Positions 58,957 through 64,000 of a DNA stretch of 64,000 nucleotides are shown here, piece by piece. Position 1 is the first letter of the stretch; each line of letters starts with the position of its first letter. The notes under the pieces are model-generated. The model was not told the DNA's origin, ran no database searches, and worked only from the letters and a program-made list of their open reading frames with translations. Origin of the DNA: DAIDKA01 sp963708865 (GTDB lineage Bacteria; Pseudomonadota; Gammaproteobacteria; Steroidobacterales; Steroidobacteraceae); assembly GCA_963708865.1 (NCBI GenBank), contig CAVPUC010000004.1, forward strand, positions 372,001 through 436,000, written 5' to 3'. A program made the translations under genes and the position numbers.

Positions 58957-60200
58957 ATGTCACTAGTCCTTAATACCAACATCGCCTCGATGGTTGCGCA
59001 GAACAGCCTGACTTCGTCAGGTGCGCAGCTGGCGACCTCCCTGCAGCAGCTGTCCTCGGGCTTGCGCGTCAATACGGCCGCGGATGACGCTGCCGGCTAC
59101 GCCATCGCTCAGGGCATGACCTCGCAGATCAACGGCCTGAACCAGGCCTCGCAGAATGCGAACGACGGTGTGTCGTTGACGCAGACCGCCTCGGGCGCGC
59201 TGTCGGAGGTCACCAACGACCTGCAGACGATGCGCGACCTCGCCGTCGAGTCGCTGAACGCGACCAACAGCGCGGGCGACCGCAGCGACCTGAATGCGCA
59301 GTACCAGCAGCTCGCCGCCGACATCAACAGCGTCTCCTCGCAGACGCAGTTCAACGGCGTGAACCTGCTCGACGGCTCGTTCCAGGGCGCGACCTTCCAG
59401 GTCGGTGCCAATGCCGGCCAGACCATCACGGTGGCATCGGTTGCCAGCGCCGCGACTTCAAACCTCGGGCAGCTGTATAACGATGCGGCGACCGCGGGCA
59501 CCTACGCCTATACCCTGCCGACCGACGGCGCGACCACCTCAAGTGGCACGCTGACGCTGACGGAAGGCACCACGACCTATACGACCGGCACCGTCGCGCT
59601 CACGGGCGTGCAGGCCACGGATCTGGCCTCGGTGGCCTGCGGCGGTGAACCAGCTGTCTTCCTCGGACGGCGGCATCATTGCCACGGTCAACTCGGCGGG
59701 CACCGGCATTCGCTGAGCTCGACGAATCCCGCTGCACCATGACCACGCTGGCACCGACGATAGCGGTCGGCACCTTCACGGATTCGACGGGCGTCGCCGA
59801 TACCGGCGTCTCGGTCGCAGGCCTGGGATTCAGTTCCGCAACGCCGACCTTCGCCAAGGTCACGCAGGCCAACGGCGGCCTGCTCGACAGCAGCAACGTC
59901 AACTCGGTCGACAACTCCAACCTGGCGTTGATGCAGATCGACGCCGCCCTGCAGCAGCTCGCCACCACGGGTGCGCAGCTGGGCGCCTATCAGAACCGGT
60001 TCCAGGCCGCCATCACGGGTCTGAACACCGATGCCACGAACCTGAGCAGCGCCAAGAGCGCGATCGTGGATACGGACTACGCGCAGGCGACCTCGAGCCT
60101 GTCGAAGGCCCAGATCCTGCAGCAGGCCGGCACCGCGATGGTGGCCCAGGCCAACACCATTCCGCAGAACATTCTGACCCTGTTGCAGAAGCTGCCGTAA
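58957..60200 (+). CDS. fliC: Flagellin FliC
   Basis: Filament subunit. The N-terminal D0/D1 is canonical: SLVLNTNIASMVAQNSLTSSGAQLATSLQQLSSGLRVNTAADDAAGYAIAQGM, NDGVSLTQTASGALSEVTNDLQTMRDLAVESLNATNS. The C-terminal D1/D0 has ALMQIDAALQQLATTGAQLGAYQNRFQAAITGL and the end AQILQQAGTAMVAQANTIPQNILTLLQKLP. The central 150 residues are Thr/Ala/Gly-rich and variable. Two inserted bases, near 59639 and 59715, break the variable part. Corrected length is about 413 residues. It has a FliA promoter upstream and a strong terminator after it. Confidence 0.95.
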
Positions 60201-60241
60201 CGGTGCGATCGAGAGCGCTGAAAGCGTTTTCAGACGAGGGT

Positions 60242-60279
60242 TGGGTGGGTACCGCAAGGCGCCCACCCATCGCCTTTTT
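60242..60279 (+). terminator. Rho-independent terminator after fliC
   Basis: TGGGTGGG, 12-base loop, CCCACCCA, then a five-T run at 60275-60279. It ends the fliC transcript 40 bases after the stop codon and just before fliD. Confidence 0.85.
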
Positions 60280-60299
60280 GTAATAAGGGGTAATGTGCG

Positions 60300-61792
60300 A
60301 TGACCGCCGCCAGTGTCAACAGTTCCGGCACCGTCAATACCGCCGCCGGAACCAGCACCGCGCCGGTTTCCATTGCCAGCAGCTCCAGCGCCGGCGCCGC
60401 CGGCGGCTCGGTCATCAACGTCAGCTCACTGGTTTCGCAGCTGGTGGCGGCGACCCAGGCACCGCAGGAAGCCCTGATCAGCAATCAGACCAGGCGGTCA
60501 CTGCTCAGATTTCGGCGCTCGGCACCCTGAAGAGTGCGCTCGCGACATTCCAGTCATCGCTGAGCGCACTGGATACCCCTCCGCATTTGATACGCAGACG
60601 GCCAGCACCAGCGATTCGACGGTGTTCACCGCCACCGCGGCCGCCGGCTGCACCGGTCGGGACATACAGCGTCACCGTCGGCCAGCTGGCTCAGGCGCAA
60701 CAGATACTGTCGGGCGAGCTTGCCAGCAGCGGCACGGTGGCCGTGGGCACGGGCACCCTGCAGCTGAGCCTTGGTGGGACGAGTTTCAGCGTCAGCATCG
60801 ACGAGCGTGACTAGACGCTCAACGGCATCGCCGCCGCCATCAACTCCGCCACCGGCAACCCGGGATCACCGCGACCGTGCTGCAGGGCACTGACGGCGCG
60901 CACCTGCTGCTCTCCTCGACGCAGATCCGGTGCCGCGAACATCATTCAGGTAAGCGAAACTGACTCCGGCGGTGCGTTGAGCGCCTTGACTTACCCCGAC
61001 CCGAACCCGGATCCGCAGGCTACCAATCCGGATCTGCACTACACCGTAGAGACTGCGGCGCAGGATGCGCAATACAGTATCGCAGGCGTGGCGGCCACGA
61101 GCCCAACAATACGATCACCGCATTGTCCGGCGTCACCCTGACGTTGACCGGGAAGACGGCAGCCAATACTGCGGCCTCGCTCTCTGTCAGCTCCGATACC
61201 ACGACCATCGAAAGCAACATCAGTGCTTTCGTCTCGGCCTACAACACCTTGGCCGCATCCTTCTCGAGCCTCGGCGGCTTCGACTCAGCCACCGACACGG
61301 CGGGACCGATGATGGGCAACGCCCTGCTCTCGGGCATCGAGAACCAGGTCAAGAGCGCGCTTTACAGCGTGGTGAACAACGGTTCGTCGAGTTACAACTC
61401 GCTGGCGAGCGTCGGTATCACCACCAACAGCGACGGCACACTGAGCTTGAATAACGCGACGCTGTCAAATGCGCTGGCGACCAACTTTAGCGCCGTCAGC
61501 CAGCTCTTCAGTGGCAGCGGCGGCATCGCCACCGCGCTCAATACGCTGATCACCCAGAAGCCTGAGCAGCACCGGATCGATCTCCAGCCGCGGTCAGTCG
61601 CTGGTGAGTCAGGAGAACGCCCTGACCGACCAGACGACGCAGCTCAATGCCCAGATGGGTGCCCTGACGGCAAGCCTCACTCAGCAGTATTCGGCGCTTA
61701 ACACGCTACTGTCTTCGCTGCAGACCACCTCCTCTTACCTGTCCCAAGCTTTCGCCAGCCTGCCCTCGGTGCAGGGAACGCCCAGCGCCTAG
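60300..61792 (+). CDS. fliD: Flagellar filament cap protein FliD, with frame shifts and an in-frame TAG
   Basis: Cap that folds flagellin at the filament tip. The N-terminal pattern is VINVSSLVSQLVAATQAPQEALISNQT, then AQISALGTLKSALATFQSSLSAL. The middle has GTYSVTVGQLAQAQQILS and TLNGIAAAINSATGNPG. The C-terminus has SSYNSLASVGITTNSDGTLSLNNATLSNAL and ALTDQTTQLNAQMGALTASLTQQYSALNTLLSSLQTTSSYLSQAF. At least six indels occur, some of them deletions. A TAG at 60812-60814 interrupts SIDERD-TLNGIA in the correct local frame. Start ATG 60300 has AAGGGG upstream. Corrected length is about 495 residues. Confidence 0.85.
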
Positions 61793-61808
61793 GCTTCCGG
61801 CATGCCAT

Positions 61809-61835
61809 TCAAGTTGGACCCCGGCGCGCCGTTAC
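61809..61835 (+). promoter_or_regulatory. Candidate sigma28 (FliA) promoter of fliS
   Basis: TCAAGTTG, 11 bases, GCCGTTAC, ending 14 bases before the fliS ATG. The -10 variant GCCGTTA is the one used before FliS-tPilZ and flgM copy 1. The resulting leader would be very short. Confidence 0.55.
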
Positions 61836-61848
61836 AGCTCACACAGAC

Positions 61849-62328
61849 ATGAATGGGTTGGAGAACGGCAACGTGAGCAGCTTCGCGGGCAGATCAAAAC
61901 TTGCGGCCTATCACAGTGTCTCGGTACACGGCGGCGTCGCCGACGCCGATCCGCACGGTCTGGTCCTGATGCTGATGGATGCGTGCGCCGAGCGCCTGGC
62001 CACGGCCACCGGCTGCATCGAACGCCGTGAAATCGCTCGCAAGGCCAAGTTGCTGCACAGCTGCGTGACCATACTCGCGGAGCTGCGCGGCAGCCTCAAG
62101 CTCGGCGAAGGCGGCCCGCTGGCCGAGAATCTCAGCAATCTGTACGACTACATGATGCGTCAGCTGCTGAAGGCCAACGTCGACAGTGATGCGCGCCCGG
62201 CCCGGGAAGTATTGGGCCTGCTCAACGAAATCCGCAGCGCCTGGATCGCCATCGGGCCGCAGGTGCGCGCGACCACAGCCGCCGGCGCACCACCGCAAGC
62301 CGCGGGTGCACCTGCGGGGATGCGCTAG
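61849..62328 (+). CDS. fliS: Flagellin-specific export chaperone FliS
   Basis: Cytosolic chaperone that binds the C-terminus of flagellin before export. The intact 159-residue frame has AYHSVSVHGGVADADPHGLVLMLMDACAERLATA, LAELRGSLKLGEGGPLAENLSNLYDYMMRQLLKANVDSD and EVLGLLNEIRSAWIAIG, all classic FliS segments. It lies 57 bases after fliD. The N-terminal domain of the protein at 10929 is a divergent paralogue. Confidence 0.95.
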   Translation: MNGLENGNVSSFAGRSKLAAYHSVSVHGGVADADPHGLVLMLMDACAERLATATGCIERREIARKAKLLHSCVTILAELRGSLKLGEGGPLAENLSNLYDYMMRQLLKANVDSDARPAREVLGLLNEIRSAWIAIGPQVRATTAAGAPPQAAGAPAGMR

Positions 62329-62409
62329 GCGCGATATGACAGCGCGCGCGCACCCCTGTGACTCTCATCACTCTTTTGGAGGCTGCTCCGGGTTCATTCT
62401 CGGATTGCC

Positions 62410-62437
62410 TCAAGCTTTCGCGCCGTCGTGCCGATGA
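62410..62437 (+). promoter_or_regulatory. Candidate sigma28 (FliA) promoter of the repeat protein
   Basis: TCAAGCTT, 12 bases, GCCGATGA, ending 95 bases before the ATG at 62532. The spacer is one base longer than in the other sites; given the frequent inserted bases in this sequence it may truly be 11. The 204-base gap before 62532 holds only this and an AAAGGGAAG ribosome binding site. Confidence 0.55.
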
Positions 62438-62531
62438 GGAAGCCAGACGAAGCGCGGCCTGTATTCCGGCTTCGATGTGACGTAACGGTGTGACCGCGAA
62501 TAGGCCGCCTAGAATTGTGTAAAGGGAAGTC

Positions 62532-64000
62532 ATGACCTCCATCATCTCGTCGATGTCTGTAGCCCAGATTCAGTCGCTGACGACGACGCAGATCGCCTCG
62601 TTGGCCACGGCTGATGCCAACGCGCTCAGCAGCGCTCAGGTGGCAGGCCTTCTGACGACTCAGATTCCCTACTTCACCGCCCAGGACATCGTTCAGATCA
62701 GCACCGGCGCCCTGGCTGCGCTCAGCAGCGTGCAGATCGCCGTCATCAGTACCAAGGATGTGGCAGCGCTGACCGTCGCCCAGGTCAGCAATCTGACCAG
62801 TGTCCAGGTGCAGTCGCTGAGCACGGCTCAGGTCAATGCCCTCACCACCACGCAGCTGTCCGTCATCGCCGGCAACCTCTCCTCCTCGCAGCTCGCCCTG
62901 ATCGGTACCTCCCAGGCCGCCGGCCTCACCGCGACGGCCATCGGCCACATCAGCACCACGAACCTCTCGAGCCTGACGACTCAGGCGCTGGGCGTGTTCA
63001 CGTCCGCCCAGGTCAATGCGCTGGGCACGAATATCACCACCACGCAGATCGCTGCATTGTCTACCGGTGGCATCCAGGGAGTGGCCGTCGCCACCCTGAA
63101 CTCTTTGAGCTCCGTGGATCTGCAGGCCATCACCACCAAGGACGTCGCCGCCCTCACCTCCACTCAGGTCGGCGGCCTCTCGAGCGTCCAGGTGCAGGCG
63201 CTGACCACCGCTCAGGTCAATGCCCTGACGACGACCCAGATCGCCGCGGTTGCCGGCAACCTGTCGACCGGCCAGCTGGGCCTCATCGGCACGAGCACAG
63301 GCTTCGGGCCTGACCTCGACCGCCATCGGTCACATCGCCACCACGAACCTCTCGCAGTCTCACGACCCAGGCGCTGGGTGTCTTCACCTCGGTGCAGGTC
63401 AATGCCTTAGGCACCAACATCACCACCACGCAGATCGCTGCGCTCTCCACCGGCGGCATCACCGGCGTCGCAGTCGCGACACTGAACAGCTTGAGCTCCG
63501 TGGATCTGCAGGCCATCACCACCAAGGATGTCGCCGCTTTGACCTCCACGCAGGTCGGCGGCCTCTCGAGCGTCCAGGTGCAGGCGCTGACCACCGCTCA
63601 GGTCAATGCCCTGACCACCAGCCAGGTGGCAGCGGTTGCCGGCAACCTGTCGACCGGCCAGCTGGGCCTCATCGGCACGAGCCAGGCTTCGGGTCTGACC
63701 TCGACCGCCATCGGCCACATTGCCACCACGAACCTCTCGAGCCTGACGACCCAGGCGCTGGGTGTCTTCACCTCGGTCCAGGTCAATGCCTTGGGCACCA
63801 ACATCACGACCACGCAGATCGCGGCGTTGTCTACCAGTGGCATCCAGGGCGTGGCCGTTGCCACCCTGAACTCTTTGAGCTCCGTGAACCTGCAGGCCAT
63901 CAGCACCAAGGACATCGCCGCCCTGACCTCCACCCAGGTCGGCGGCCTGTCGAGTGTGCAGGTGCAGGCACTGACGACTGCCCAGCTCAATGCCCTCACG
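62532..64000 (+). CDS. Large repetitive protein of 128-residue units, partial at window end
   Basis: Open to the end of the window, about 489 residues visible. It has no signal peptide and starts MTSIISSMSVAQIQSLTTTQ. It is built of short units of about eight residues with the pattern [QD]-[VIL]-x-A-[LI]-[ST]-[ST]-x, for example QVNALTTAQVNALTTTQIAAV. These are grouped in 128-residue (384-base) units: the segment SSVDLQAITTKDVAALTSTQVGG recurs at exact 384-base steps once two inserted bases near 63297 and 63355 are removed. Cysteine is absent in the visible part. Its place after fliC-fliD-fliS and the FliA-type promoter suggest a flagellum-related, perhaps exported, structural protein. The family is not recognised with certainty. 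Confidence 0.7.
62731..64000 (+). repeat. Tandem 384-bp DNA repeat inside the last gene
   Basis: Equivalent points occur at 62731, 63115, 63501 and 63885; the one 386-base step contains the two frame-breaking inserted bases. Copies from 63115 on are nearly identical at the nucleotide level, including synonymous positions, while the first is more diverged. This implies recent amplification or homogenisation. The array runs off the window. Confidence 0.85.

Noticed and set aside
62394..63999. Long minus-strand open frames opposite the repeat protein
   Set aside because: They mirror the plus-strand repeat period; the plus strand has a ribosome binding site, a promoter and regular hydrophobic spacing, while the minus frames are Gly/Arg/Asp-rich shadows.
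62532..64000. The 384-base repeats as a CRISPR or non-coding satellite array
   Set aside because: Units are in a continuous reading frame with codon-level periodicity and no unique spacers.

Overview
This window looks like a chromosomal segment of a GC-rich gammaproteobacterium, and the sequence itself supports this. The flagellar genes follow a Pseudomonas/Xanthomonas-type layout: FleQ-like and FleR-like sigma54 activators, then fliE-R, flhBAFG, fliA, cheY and motCD. A FliS/tPilZ protein next to fleQ, and CheD with a STAS protein in the chemotaxis operon, recall Xanthomonadales, Nevskiales and Steroidobacterales. Placement below class level is inference. No mobile element, CRISPR array, rRNA or tRNA gene was seen.

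Layout. Positions 1-22 hold nothing recognisable. Positions 23-4772 (minus strand) are a housekeeping run glyA-nrdR-ribD-ribE-ribBA (one-carbon metabolism, control of ribonucleotide reductase, riboflavin synthesis). A histone-deacetylase-like hydrolase (4832-5774, minus) is divergent from ettA (5838-7512), which is followed by mprF (7525-10123) and a DUF4145 zinc-ribbon protein. From 10929 to the end of the window lies one flagellar/chemotaxis locus of about 53 kb: the FliS-tPilZ fusion; fleQ; a FleR-like activator; fliEFGHIJK; fliLMNOPQR-flhBAFG-fliA-cheY-motCD; DUF2802; STAS-cheA-cheW-MCP-cheY-small secreted protein-cheR-cheD-cheB-HDOD-HDOD; then on the minus strand flgA-flgM-flgN-flgM; then on the plus strand flgBCDEFGHIJ, flgKL, fliC, fliD, fliS, and an open-ended protein made of 128-residue repeats.

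Regulation can be read directly. A near-perfect CRP/Vfr/Clp-type palindrome precedes fleQ. Sigma54 -24/-12 elements (GG-N10-GC) precede the FleR-like gene, fliL, DUF2802, flgB and, on the minus strand, flgA. Sigma28 elements (TCAAGttn-N11-GCCGwTAa) precede the FliS-tPilZ gene, the STAS-cheA operon, one flgM, flgK, fliC, fliS and (with a 12-base spacer) the repeat protein. This gives a cascade FleQ/sigma54, then FliA, then late genes, with two FlgM-type anti-sigma factors. The FliA elements place the FliS-tPilZ fusion and the repeat protein in the late flagellar regulon.

About 30 of the genes, including riboflavin and flagellar core genes, are interrupted by single-base indels, mostly one inserted base in a short homopolymer, after which the protein continues in the next frame. 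The 128-residue repeat copies show the same thing against each other. I treat these as sequence errors and annotate full-length genes across them. One in-frame TAG in fliD is also recorded.
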